From contig JAZNTT010000025.1 of the NCBI GenBank assembly GCA_045591885.1, positions 1-31,038 on the forward strand: a stretch of DNA of 31,038 nucleotides. Reading direction: 5' to 3'. Source of the stretch: Colimorpha_A sp045591885. Lineage in GTDB: Bacteria; Bacillota; Clostridia; Oscillospirales; CAG-272. Shown here in pieces: positions 23,111-31,038 of this stretch. Each line of letters opens with the position of its first letter. Position 1 is the first letter of the stretch. The notes under the pieces were generated by a model, which worked only from the letters and a program-made list of their open reading frames with translations, did not search any database and was not told where the DNA came from. The translations under genes were made by a program, and so were the position numbers.

Positions 23111-23763
23111 TATTTAGCTCCGTTAACAGCAAGATAATTCTTGATTCTCGTTACGTTTTCCTCATTGCTCGGATCTTCACTCAAATATTCGATAATATCG
23201 TAAACGTCAACTATCGAATATACGGGGAAGCCGAACTGCTCTTCGATCTCCTGCATCGCGCCCTTTTCGGTCTGCCCCTTTTCCTTGCGGTCGACCATGA
23301 TAAAGGTAGCGGCAACCTTGGTTCCCTCAAGGTGAGAAAGGATCTCCATACTCTCGCGGATCGCGGTTCCTGCGGTGATAACGTCCTCGATTATGACGAT
23401 CTCCTCGCCCGACACGGGAACGTAACCGACGAAAACACCGCCCTCGCCGTGATCCTTTACTTCCTTACGATTAAAGAAGAAGGGGACGTTAAGCTCTCTT
23501 TTCGAGAGTGCAACAGCGGCAGATACTGCAAGGGAGATTCCCTTGTATGCGGGTCCGTAGAGGACAGCCTTCTTTTTGCCGAGCTTTTCCTCGTAAGCCT
23601 TTGCGTAGAACTCGCCGAGCTTTGCAATATCGTCACCGGTCTTGATCATTCCGGCATTGATGAAGTAGGGAATTTTTCTGCCGCTCTTTGCGGTGAAATC
23701 ACCCAACTTCAGAACTCCTCCGCCCTGCACACATTCAATAAACTCTCTCTTGTAGCTTTCCAT
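23110..23763 (-). CDS. pyrE: Orotate phosphoribosyltransferase
   Basis: 217 residues. It converts orotate plus PRPP to orotidine-5'-phosphate. The PRPP-binding loop EIVIIEDVITAGTAI lies at 121-135, and YGPAYKGISLAV and FNRKEVKDHGEGG are family blocks. The start has a strong GGAGG. It begins 19 bases after the phosphate-transporter stop codon and overlaps pyrB by one base. The product goes to pyrF, which lies upstream beyond the transporter gene. Confidence 0.95.
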   Translation of the reverse strand: MESYKREFIECVQGGGVLKLGDFTAKSGRKIPYFINAGMIKTGDDIAKLGEFYAKAYEEKLGKKKAVLYGPAYKGISLAVSAAVALSKRELNVPFFFNRKEVKDHGEGGVFVGYVPVSGEEIVIIEDVITAGTAIRESMEILSHLEGTKVAATFIMVDRKEKGQTEKGAMQEIEEQFGFPVYSIVDVYDIIEYLSEDPSNEENVTRIKNYLAVNGAK

Positions 23764-23782
23764 TTATCTGTCCTCCAAAATA

Positions 23783-25471
23783 TTATGCGTTTTCCTTCTC
23801 GGAACCGATCGGGTTTATGATACTGTAACCGACATTTATAAGGTGGTCGGCAACTCTTTCAAGACCTGCAACGGTGGATGAGAAGTAGGGGCTGTGGTCA
23901 ACGGAGCAGTTACCCTCGGCAAGACGCGCAAAGTGGCGTGCAGTCAGGGTCTTCTTCATTTCGTCGACCTTTTCCTCAAGCACAAGAAGCTCGTGCAAAC
24001 GGTCGCCGTTGAGATTTTCGAAGGCGTCCTTCGAGATCTCAAACATCTGAGAAACAACTCCGCACATTCCCTTGATCTCGTCAACGGCAGTGTCGGAGAA
24101 TACAAGCTCCTTGTCAGCCATTTCTGCGCCGATCTCGTAGAAGTTTTCTGCGTGGTCGCCGATACGCTCAAGGTCATTAAGTACGTGGAAATAAGAACCG
24201 ATTATTACCTCATCGCTTCCCTCGATGGTAGAGGAAAGCTTGATAAGGAAGCGCGTGAGCGCACCGTTTGTAAAGTCTATTATTGCCTCGTTTTCAACGA
24301 CTTTTTCAGCGTTTGCCTTCGAGCGCGTTTCAAGCGCGTTGAAGGAATAGTTCATATTCTCCTCAACAAGCCCGAGCATATAGTCCATTTCCTGCTTGAC
24401 CTGTCCGAGAGCTACTGACGGCATAGCGAGAAGGTTGTCATCGACGAAACGGAGGGATCGGGTTTCATCCTCTGTCTTCTTGTCCTTGATAACAGTCTCA
24501 GAGAATTTGACGAGTTGACGTACAAAGGGAAGCATAATAAGTGCGTTCGTTACGTTGAAGATGACATGGAACAGAGACACTCTCATCTGTACCGACATAA
24601 CGTCGTTATCGTTAGGGAATATCGTGGTAAGGAATTTTACCATTTCGTCCTTGAATATCCACATCGCAGCGGTGAAGAGCACCGCGCCAACGGCGTTGAA
24701 GGTCAGGTGGATAAGTGCGACCCGCTTTGCGTTTACCTTTCCGCCGACAGCGGCAAGAAGCGCCGTTACGCAGGTGCCGACGTTAGCGCCGATGACGAGG
24801 AATATCGCAAGCTCGAGCTTGATAGCTCCTGCACCGACCATGGTGATAATAACACCGGTCGCCGCCGAGGACGACTGTATAAGTGCTGTGAAGAATATGC
24901 CGATAAGTACGAGCAGAAGGGGCGCAATGAAGCGAACGCTGCCGCTCATGACCGCCTCAGATGCTTTTTGGAACATATCGAGTATACGGGGATTTCTGAA
25001 CGCACCCTCGCTTCCCATTATCTCAAGGCCGACGAATATAAGTCCGAGACCGCCGATAAGCGTTCCTGTGAGCTTCATTTTTTCCTTTTTGGAGAAGCCC
25101 ATCATTATACCGGCGAAGGCAAAGAGGTACATTACCATATTGAAATAGTCGTTCTTGAGCGAAACGAGAAGTCCCGTTACAGTCGTACCGATCTTTGCGC
25201 CGAGCAGGATCGGCGTTGCCTGCATGAGCGTCATAACGCCCGCGGAAACAAGACCGATGACCATGACGGAGGTCGCCGACGAGCTTTGAATTATCGCTGT
25301 AACGCCTGCACCAACGCCGAGTCCCGAAAAACGGTTGTTACTTATTTTGCCGAGAAATTTCTTCATTCCGCTGCCGGCACTCTTTTCAAGCGCCTCGCCC
25401 ATGAAGTTCATGCCGACGATAAATACGCCGACACCGGCGAGCAGCCAAATTAAACATCCTAACAGCTCCAT
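23783..25471 (-). CDS. Na+/phosphate symporter with PhoU-like domain
   Basis: 562 residues from the ATG at 25471, preceded by GGAG; an ATG 29 codons earlier adds a polar tail before the first membrane span and is rejected. The Na/Pi-cotransporter II (NptA/YjbB-type) repeat pair is clear: QSSSAT at 62-67 and QSSSAA at 199-204, each in a hydrophobic inverted-repeat half, with about eight or nine membrane spans to residue 330. Residues about 345-555 form a PhoU-like helical bundle (NDLERIGDHAENFYE, LERVADHLINVGYSI). It likely moves phosphate across the membrane using sodium. It is placed between pyrF and pyrE, 19 bases before pyrE, so is probably co-expressed with it. Confidence 0.94.
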   Translation of the reverse strand: MELLGCLIWLLAGVGVFIVGMNFMGEALEKSAGSGMKKFLGKISNNRFSGLGVGAGVTAIIQSSSATSVMVIGLVSAGVMTLMQATPILLGAKIGTTVTGLLVSLKNDYFNMVMYLFAFAGIMMGFSKKEKMKLTGTLIGGLGLIFVGLEIMGSEGAFRNPRILDMFQKASEAVMSGSVRFIAPLLLVLIGIFFTALIQSSSAATGVIITMVGAGAIKLELAIFLVIGANVGTCVTALLAAVGGKVNAKRVALIHLTFNAVGAVLFTAAMWIFKDEMVKFLTTIFPNDNDVMSVQMRVSLFHVIFNVTNALIMLPFVRQLVKFSETVIKDKKTEDETRSLRFVDDNLLAMPSVALGQVKQEMDYMLGLVEENMNYSFNALETRSKANAEKVVENEAIIDFTNGALTRFLIKLSSTIEGSDEVIIGSYFHVLNDLERIGDHAENFYEIGAEMADKELVFSDTAVDEIKGMCGVVSQMFEISKDAFENLNGDRLHELLVLEEKVDEMKKTLTARHFARLAEGNCSVDHSPYFSSTVAGLERVADHLINVGYSIINPIGSEKENA

Positions 25472-25540
25472 AATTTTTTCTCCTTTTTTTACAACATCTT
25501 TCTCATCTCGCCCTGCGCCGCAGAGTGAGGAATTTCTTAA

Positions 25541-25560
25541 AAATGACCGAATTGTCATTT
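25541..25560. promoter_or_regulatory. Operator-like inverted repeat upstream of Na/Pi gene
   Basis: AAATGAC-N6-GTCATTT, a perfect 7-base inverted repeat 70 bases upstream of the transporter ATG. No convincing -35/-10 pair was found next to it, so its role as a control site is tentative. Confidence 0.4.
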
Positions 25561-25611
25561 ATTTTACATAATGCGACAATAGTAGCGTGAGCGTGAAAGC
25601 TCAGAGGTTTA

Positions 25612-25731
25612 TTGTAGGGGCGACCTTTGGGAACCCCCAAAGCTCATTGCATTCGCTTCGGGGAACCCCGATATTGCTCGCCCGCATATCAACATTGTAA
25701 CCAATCGGGCGACCAATGGTCGCCCCTACAA
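25612..25731. mobile_element. MITE-like element with 14-base terminal inverted repeats
   Basis: The 120-base element is bounded by TTGTAGGGGCGACC (25612-25625) and its perfect reverse complement (25718-25731). It contains the 40-base core (25630-25669) also found inverted at 2867-2906. There is no open frame. It sits in the gap between pyrF and the Na/Pi transporter, and the remainder of the 300-base gap has no gene. It is non-autonomous; no transposase is in the window. Confidence 0.78.
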
Positions 25732-25772
25732 GGGCTTTTCAAGATTTTGCGGTGATCTCAATATACTAAAAA

Positions 25773-26471
25773 TCAATCACAAAATTCCTTAACGCATCTC
25801 TCATACGCCGCGACGGGGTCGGGTGCGGCGGTGATGGGACGGCCGACGACGATATAATCGGAGCCGATCTCCTTTGCCTGAGCGGGAGTCATAACTCTCT
25901 TCTGGTCACCGACGTCGCCGTCAGCGAAACGGACACCGGGGGTAACGGTAACGAAGCCCTTACCGCAGGTGTCGTGAACCTTGCCCGCCTCGAGGGGCGA
26001 GCAAACTACGCCGTCAAGACCGCTGTCGGAAGCACATTTTGCATAGTGCATAACGACCTTGTCGATCGGCTCGCGGATAAGCAGATCGTTTTCCATGCTC
26101 TCCTGATCGGTCGAGGTAAGCTGAGTTACGGCGATAAGGATCGGACGGGTGCCGTCAGGACGGGTAAGACCCTCAATTGCGGCTTCCATCATTCTCTTTG
26201 TGCCCGAAGCGTGGAGGTTCGTCATATCAACGTCAAGGCGGGAAAGGACAGCCATTGCCTTTTTAACGGTATTCGGAATATCGTGAAGCTTGAGGTCGAG
26301 GAATATCTTGTGACCGCGCTTCTTGATCTCGCGTACGATCTCGGGTCCCTCGGCATAGAAAAGCTCCATGCCGATCTTTACGAATGGCTTTACGCCCGTG
26401 AACTTATCAAGAAATTCAAATGTTTTTGCCGCGCTGTCGAAGTCGCAGGCGATGATTACGTCTTTTCCCAT
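25773..26471 (-). CDS. pyrF: Orotidine-5'-phosphate decarboxylase
   Basis: 232 residues, the short (bacterial group I) type. It decarboxylates OMP to UMP, the last step of the pathway. The catalytic DxKxxD motif is in DLKLHDIPNT with Asp59, Lys61 and Asp64. TPGVRFADGDVGDQKRVMTP and the phosphate-binding YIVVGRPI are also present. The start ATG has AAGGAG about ten bases upstream. It begins 19 bases after the glycoside hydrolase gene and is probably on one transcript with pyrK-pyrD. Confidence 0.96.
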   Translation of the reverse strand: MGKDVIIACDFDSAAKTFEFLDKFTGVKPFVKIGMELFYAEGPEIVREIKKRGHKIFLDLKLHDIPNTVKKAMAVLSRLDVDMTNLHASGTKRMMEAAIEGLTRPDGTRPILIAVTQLTSTDQESMENDLLIREPIDKVVMHYAKCASDSGLDGVVCSPLEAGKVHDTCGKGFVTVTPGVRFADGDVGDQKRVMTPAQAKEIGSDYIVVGRPITAAPDPVAAYERCVKEFCD

Positions 26472-26490
26472 TTTTATCTCCTTACATAAA

Positions 26491-29238
26491 TTACTTTCTT
26501 CTTACCGCAGTCTTGTCATTCGGATTGAACGCCGCGTTAGAGTTGCTCATAACAGTGACCTCCTCGCGGTTGATGAGTGCGTGAAGGTCGTCGCCGTCGA
26601 TCGTGTTCTTCGGCTCAAACTCCTCGCTCATCGCGTATTTGATTATCTCGTTCTTAAGCCACGCAGCCGCAGGGTCGCTTTCTCTGAAATTGAAGCCGCA
26701 CACGAGAAGCCTTCCGTCATATACGTTGTACTCAAAGAGCGAGCCTTGATTTACGTGGTTCTTATGTGTAGGGATTATCTCGACGATCGGAATATCGTTC
26801 TTCTTTCCGCCCTCAAGCACGATGGATTTTCCGCCGTTCATAAGCTCGGAGAATTGCCACGAGCAGAAGCCCTCGTGAGGCAGGTCGCGGAATATCGGGT
26901 GGTCGGCGATGACGGTCGAAAGAAGACCGTAGGTTCTTCCTGCAAGCGCAAGACGGAACCTCGTCGGATAGGACTTAAAGGGCTTGTCGCCGAAGATGAC
27001 GACCTTTTGTCCGTCCTTGAGTGCCGAAACGAGCGTCTCCTCGTCGGTTTCGGTGAACACCGTGATGCCCTCGGGCTTGATCTTCTCTGCCTTCGGAAAG
27101 AGGTAAAGCTCCCATTCGTTCTCGGTAAAGAGCGAATCGTTCTCAAGTGTGACGTAAAGGGTCATTCTCTTCGGAACGGAATATTCGGGCAGAACGGTAT
27201 TGATCTCGTAAAGATCGGTCAGCTCTCCGCTTTTGACTCCGTTTACCTCGATGCGGTCGCGGAATATCGCCTTGCCGTCGATCGAAATACGGATCGAAAG
27301 CGACGCGCCGTTAAGATCGCCGTGACCGAAGTACGATGTCTTGATTACGGTGTTGAAAACGTCGCCGCAGGCAAAGTTCGACTTCATTCCGAGGTCGTTG
27401 AGAAGAACCGTTTCGGAGTTGTACATAAGTACGTTTCTGACCGTTTCGCCCGGCTTCATCTCGTAAAACTCGTTCATCATACCGACGTCGTAGCCGAAGG
27501 TATGCCAGTGAGTATCGATCGGGCCGAGGAAGTCGTAGCCCGCGATGGTTCTCGTAAGACGAACCGCCTCAAAGCAGTGCTTTCTTATTCTTCTCTGCCA
27601 CTCGCAGGAGTTTTTGAAATAAAGCGGAGCGCGCTCGAAAACGCCCTTGTCGCGCAGGTGGCGCTCGATGGAATCGAACATATCGGTGTAGCGTCCGATA
27701 AGGGTGTTCTTGTATCTTTCCTTTAGGGAAATATCAGCATAAGTTCCGTCGATGCAGATCTCGTGAGTTACGCGCGGCTTCTTATAGACGACGGCGATCG
27801 AATTCTGATACTCAACGTCGGCGTCGGTCGAATTGTAGCTGAAATGACCGCTCGCGTAGCTGTTATAAAGGTCGGAGAATCTGCCCGCTTCCTCAAAACG
27901 GCGGGGGTGATGACGGAAGGGAGTATCTGCCAGCTCCTTTTCCTGCTCGGGCTCGACGAAGAAATACTCAATACCGCGCAGTGCGCTCATCGGAGAGAAG
28001 AGCGAATCGCTCTCGGTGTGTACCATATCGGCGCACTTATTAAGATGAGTGATATACTCGTCGTGAAGCAAAAGCTCGTTACCGCCGCAGTAGATGACGG
28101 TCGAAACGTGGCGGCGGCAGAATTTTACGATGTCGCACCATTCCTCATAGGTCGCGTTGTTCGGTGTCTCGACGTGTATAAGCATGCCAAGCTCGTCAGC
28201 CGCCTGCATATATTCCTCGACGGGAACGTGGGTATGGAAGCGGATGTAGTTGAAGCCGAGCTGCTTGAGCTTCTTTATTACCTCACGGTAGAAGGATATA
28301 TCGTGAGGAAGATGTACGGTTTCGGGATAGTAGCAATGCTCACAGATTCCGCGCAGGTAGTATGGCTCGCCGTTGAGGCGGAAATCGACGCCCTCAACAT
28401 TAAGTCGGCGGATACCGAACTCGCGCTCAAGCACGCTTTCTCCGCAGGTGAGCTTAAGAATATATCTCTTGGGGTTTTCGGGCGACCATTTTTCCAGCCC
28501 GTCGGACAAAAGGGTAAAGGCTCCGTCCGCCTTGCCGCTTGTAATTACGGTCTTGCCGTCGAGGATCACGTAAGTGTAAGACGCCGCTTCGACCGATATC
28601 GGCTCGACCTTAAACTCCGAGCAGTCCTCGGAAACGGTGATCTTGACGTCGCGGAGCGCACTGCCGTAAACGCGAAGCTCAACGTCGCCTATAACGCCGC
28701 CGCTATACTGACTTGCTGCGCGGTTGGTAAGTCCCGACACGAGCTGTCCGTCAAAGCCGAACATATTATGGCTCGAAACCGAAAGGGTGACGGTATTTTC
28801 GCCTTTTATGAGCAGTCCGTCCGGAATTTCCATTTCAAAGGGGGAACTGTATCCCTCGTGGCGTCCGAGGTATTTTCCGTTGAGCCAGACCGACGCCGCG
28901 TTCTGAACACCGCCGAAATAGAGGACGGCGGAATCGGTTATCTCGGCGCAGACGAAACTCTTTTCATAGAAGAAGTTGCCGACGATCGTCGGAAGCGCCA
29001 TATCAGGACAGTCATTAAATATCGGATACTGCTGAAGACCGTATTCGGGGTTTATTTTAAGCTCTCTGAAAAAGGGTGTCGACTTGAACTTGTCGGTCAT
29101 ATCCTCCCAATAACCGGGAACCGCGTTGGGAATTACTCTGCCGTTTTTTCCAAGAACGGGGCAAGCGTCGGAGAGATAATTTTCCTCGGCGTAGTCCATT
29201 TTCCAATTTCCGTTAAGCGAAAGTGCTGAATATAGCAT
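26491..29238 (-). CDS. Glycoside hydrolase family 2 protein (beta-galactosidase/glucuronidase-like)
   Basis: 915 residues without a signal peptide, so cytosolic. GH2 layout: N-terminal sugar-binding jelly roll (about 5-195; FYEKSFVC, VWLNGKYLGRHEGYSSPFE), immunoglobulin-like domain (about 195-275), TIM barrel from about 280 (RLNGEPYYLRGICEH) with acid/base Glu388 in YCGGNELLL and likely nucleophile Glu493 in VTHEI, then a long beta-rich C-terminal region of about 350 residues. The exact sugar is not readable. It lies 38 bases after pyrD and 19 before pyrF, inside the pyrimidine operon. The start is not strongly determined; the ATG at 29238 has GGAGGTA upstream, so I keep it. Confidence 0.88.
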   Translation of the reverse strand: MLYSALSLNGNWKMDYAEENYLSDACPVLGKNGRVIPNAVPGYWEDMTDKFKSTPFFRELKINPEYGLQQYPIFNDCPDMALPTIVGNFFYEKSFVCAEITDSAVLYFGGVQNAASVWLNGKYLGRHEGYSSPFEMEIPDGLLIKGENTVTLSVSSHNMFGFDGQLVSGLTNRAASQYSGGVIGDVELRVYGSALRDVKITVSEDCSEFKVEPISVEAASYTYVILDGKTVITSGKADGAFTLLSDGLEKWSPENPKRYILKLTCGESVLEREFGIRRLNVEGVDFRLNGEPYYLRGICEHCYYPETVHLPHDISFYREVIKKLKQLGFNYIRFHTHVPVEEYMQAADELGMLIHVETPNNATYEEWCDIVKFCRRHVSTVIYCGGNELLLHDEYITHLNKCADMVHTESDSLFSPMSALRGIEYFFVEPEQEKELADTPFRHHPRRFEEAGRFSDLYNSYASGHFSYNSTDADVEYQNSIAVVYKKPRVTHEICIDGTYADISLKERYKNTLIGRYTDMFDSIERHLRDKGVFERAPLYFKNSCEWQRRIRKHCFEAVRLTRTIAGYDFLGPIDTHWHTFGYDVGMMNEFYEMKPGETVRNVLMYNSETVLLNDLGMKSNFACGDVFNTVIKTSYFGHGDLNGASLSIRISIDGKAIFRDRIEVNGVKSGELTDLYEINTVLPEYSVPKRMTLYVTLENDSLFTENEWELYLFPKAEKIKPEGITVFTETDEETLVSALKDGQKVVIFGDKPFKSYPTRFRLALAGRTYGLLSTVIADHPIFRDLPHEGFCSWQFSELMNGGKSIVLEGGKKNDIPIVEIIPTHKNHVNQGSLFEYNVYDGRLLVCGFNFRESDPAAAWLKNEIIKYAMSEEFEPKNTIDGDDLHALINREEVTVMSNSNAAFNPNDKTAVRRK

Positions 29239-29276
29239 ATTGTACCTCCGTTTGTGGGGTTATTATATTCGTTGAT

Positions 29277-30182
29277 TTAATCTATCTTCAGTCCCTGAAG
29301 CGATTTGATTCCGTATTTTTCCATTACGGAGGGTAATTTTTCAATAATGTCTCGGCAGACGAAGGGATCAACGAGATTCGCGGCTCCGACTTCAACTGCC
29401 GTCGCACCCGCGAGCATCATCTCGATCACGTCCTCGGCGCTTGAGATGCCGCCCATTCCGACAACGGGAACGGACACCGCGTGGCTGACCTGATATACCA
29501 TACGGACTGCAACGGGGAAGATGGCTGCGCCCGAGAAACCGCCCATCTTGTTTGCGATAACGGGCTTTTTCGTTTTGAGGTCAATTCTCATTCCGAGCAG
29601 GGTGTTTATAAGGCTGATTCCGTCAGCGCCCTCGCTTTCACACGCCTTTGCGATGGGAACGATGTCGGTCACGTTTGGAGAAAGCTTGATTATAAGCGGC
29701 TTTTTCGTAACTGCGCGAACCGCCTTCGTGACGGTAGCCGCCGCCTCGGGCGAGGTGCCGAATGCCATGCCGCCGCCGTGGACGTTGGGGCAGGAGATGT
29801 TGACCTCGTACCAGCCGATCTGGCTTTCCTCTTCAAGACGTCCGACGGTGTAAACGTAATCCTCGATGGAAAATCCGCTTACGTTCGCCATAACCGGCTT
29901 GTGAAAGACCTTTTTCATCTTGGGGAGCTCCTCGGAGAGCACCTTTTCAACGCCGGGATTCTGAAGCCCTACGGCGTTTATCATTCCGTTCGGACATTCC
30001 GCAATACGCGGAGTCGGGTTGCCGAAACGGGGATCGCGCGTCGTTCCCTTAAAGGAGAACGAGCCGAGAATATTTATATCGTAAAGCTCGGCAAATTCAT
30101 AACCGAAGCCGAAGGTTCCGCTTGCGGGGATTATGGGATTGTCAAGCTCGATACCGCAAAGGTTGACTTTCGTGTTTACCAT
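29277..30182 (-). CDS. pyrD: Dihydroorotate dehydrogenase B, catalytic subunit
   Basis: 301 residues. It oxidises dihydroorotate to orotate with FMN. The class 1 sequence is clear: SGTFGFG at 21-27, VNISCPNVHGGGMAFG with catalytic Cys131 (class 1B uses Cys), IIKLSPNVTDI, and the phosphate-binding GMGGISSAEDVIEM and VEVGAANL. It pairs with PyrK, which passes electrons to NAD+. Its ATG lies in the last seven bases of pyrK (ATGGTAA), so the two subunits are translationally coupled. Confidence 0.97.
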   Translation of the reverse strand: MVNTKVNLCGIELDNPIIPASGTFGFGYEFAELYDINILGSFSFKGTTRDPRFGNPTPRIAECPNGMINAVGLQNPGVEKVLSEELPKMKKVFHKPVMANVSGFSIEDYVYTVGRLEEESQIGWYEVNISCPNVHGGGMAFGTSPEAAATVTKAVRAVTKKPLIIKLSPNVTDIVPIAKACESEGADGISLINTLLGMRIDLKTKKPVIANKMGGFSGAAIFPVAVRMVYQVSHAVSVPVVGMGGISSAEDVIEMMLAGATAVEVGAANLVDPFVCRDIIEKLPSVMEKYGIKSLQGLKID

Positions 30183-30907
30183 ATTATCTCCTCCCTTTCA
30201 AGCACGGGACCGTCGCGGCAGATGCGCTTGTTTCCGTACTTGGTCTTGCAGGAGCAACCCATGCACGCGCCGAAGCCGCATCCCATTCTTTCTTCAAACG
30301 AGAACTGACCGCTTGTGACGGCAGTCGCCTCGATCGCCTTGAACATAGGCATCGGACCGCAGGTGTAGAAGTAGGAATACGTAAGCGTTTTCATCACGTC
30401 GGTGACGAAGCCCTTATTTCCGTAGCTTCCGTCGACCGTGGTAATATAAACGGTCGCGCCGAGCTGCTTAAACTCATTTTCGTAGAAGATCTCGTCCTTA
30501 TTGTTAAAGCCGAGAATGACAGTCACGTCCTTGCCCTCGGATATGAGCTTTTTCGCAAGAGCGTACATGGGCGGTACACCAACGCCGCCACCGATAAGAA
30601 GGGGAGCGTTTCCGCTTTTGCCCGTATCGTAGCCGTTGCCGAGACCGGTCAGAATATTAAGCTCTGTGCCGATAGGCATCAACGCCATCTGTTCCGTACC
30701 TGTTCCGACGACCTTGTAGATTATGGTAAGGGTTTCACCGTCCCAGTCGCATACCGAGATTGGACGGCGCAAAAAGAGTCCGTCGAGCTTTATGTTGACG
30801 AACTGTCCCGTCGCCGTTATGTCGGACGTGTCTCCGACGAGTACCATTTTGTAAACGGTGCTCGTGAGAGCTACGTTTTCTTTTATCGTAAAGATTGACT
30901 GTTTCAT
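30176..30907 (-). CDS. pyrK: Dihydroorotate dehydrogenase B, electron-transfer subunit
   Basis: 243 residues, a ferredoxin-reductase-type FAD/[2Fe-2S] protein that moves electrons from PyrD to NAD+. FAD-binding RRPIS is at 47-51, the NAD-site glycine stretch LLIGGGVGVPPMYALAK follows at about 103-120, and the [2Fe-2S] cluster is Cys210-x4-Cys215-x2-Cys218-x11-Cys230 near the C-terminus. The ATG at 30907 is preceded by AGGAC. It is the first pyr gene visible; a repeat element starts 57 bases upstream, so the operon promoter or earlier genes (carAB, pyrC) may lie beyond the window. Confidence 0.96.
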   Translation of the reverse strand: MKQSIFTIKENVALTSTVYKMVLVGDTSDITATGQFVNIKLDGLFLRRPISVCDWDGETLTIIYKVVGTGTEQMALMPIGTELNILTGLGNGYDTGKSGNAPLLIGGGVGVPPMYALAKKLISEGKDVTVILGFNNKDEIFYENEFKQLGATVYITTVDGSYGNKGFVTDVMKTLTYSYFYTCGPMPMFKAIEATAVTSGQFSFEERMGCGFGACMGCSCKTKYGNKRICRDGPVLEREEIIW

Positions 30908-30963
30908 TTTTTGTCCTGTATACGTTTGAATTTATCTGTGCGTTGTAAGGTTTTGCCACAATG

Positions 30964-31038
30964 TTGTAGGGCGGGGGTATGCTCGGAACCCCCAAAACTC
31001 GCATTCGCTCGTTTCGGGGAACCCCACGCGCTCCCGCC
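30964..31038. mobile_element. Partial MITE-like element at window edge
   Basis: It starts with TTGTAGGGCGGGGG, identical to the left end of the element at 18367, and then contains a version of the 40-base core (GGAACCCCCAAAACTCGC, then CGTTTCGGGGAACCCC). It continues beyond the right edge. It lies upstream of pyrK. Confidence 0.7.

Noticed and set aside
27763..29229. 488-codon plus-strand frame opposite the GH2 gene, and a similar frame at 26368-27726
   Set aside because: Both mirror the codon pattern of the GH2 gene; no start signals or protein-family features.

Overview
The window looks like a chromosomal piece of a gut-type Clostridia (low-to-mid GC Firmicutes, Oscillospiraceae/Christensenellales-like). 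I infer this from strong AAAGGAG/GGAGG ribosome sites, sigma-A promoters with 17-base spacers, lipoprotein signal peptides, a secreted BspA-type leucine-rich protein, very large secreted modular carbohydrate-active proteins, and intergenic palindromic repeats. No rRNA, tRNA, CRISPR array or phage/IS transposase was seen. The species cannot be named from sequence alone.

Layout. 1-1951 (minus): a BspA-like LRR lipoprotein followed by a U32 peptidase-family gene that runs off the left edge. 2118-2660 (plus): a small lipoprotein with its own promoter and terminator. 2730-2935: a block of nested repeats. 3013-4377 (minus): a small exported protein, then class II fructose-bisphosphate aldolase. 4623-7557 (plus): a three-gene operon of an HSL-type alpha/beta hydrolase, an HxxxDG acyltransferase and a zinc-ribbon membrane protein, probably a lipid/ester-modifying unit. 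7600-8987 (minus): GT2 glycosyltransferase plus NUDIX hydrolase. 9243-15536 (minus): a surface region with a frameshifted membrane-anchor gene, a 1889-residue secreted repeat protein ending in a SASA/SGNH esterase domain, and a 43-residue peptide gene.

15848-19817 (minus): arginine genes in the order argG-argH-argF, completing citrulline and arginine synthesis. They lie behind one strong promoter with ArgR-box-like palindromes, but repeats separate them. 20004-21500 (minus): an unknown lipoprotein with a near-consensus promoter. 21775-30907 (minus): pyrimidine genes pyrK-pyrD-[GH2]-pyrF-[repeat]-[Na/Pi symporter]-pyrE-pyrB-pyrI, covering carbamoyl aspartate synthesis, dihydroorotate oxidation and the last two steps to UMP. 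A cytosolic glycoside hydrolase and a phosphate transporter are embedded among them. argF and pyrB both consume carbamoyl phosphate, so the right half is a nitrogen/carbamoyl-phosphate region.

The most unusual points are: (i) a 34-base perfect hairpin lying exactly between the Shine-Dalgarno and the ATG of argF; (ii) a family of two-hairpin elements (four copies) placed around the arginine genes and the pyr operon end; (iii) MITE-like elements with 14-base terminal inverted repeats; (iv) a 43-residue peptide gene behind the giant esterase; (v) foreign-looking cargo inside the pyr operon.
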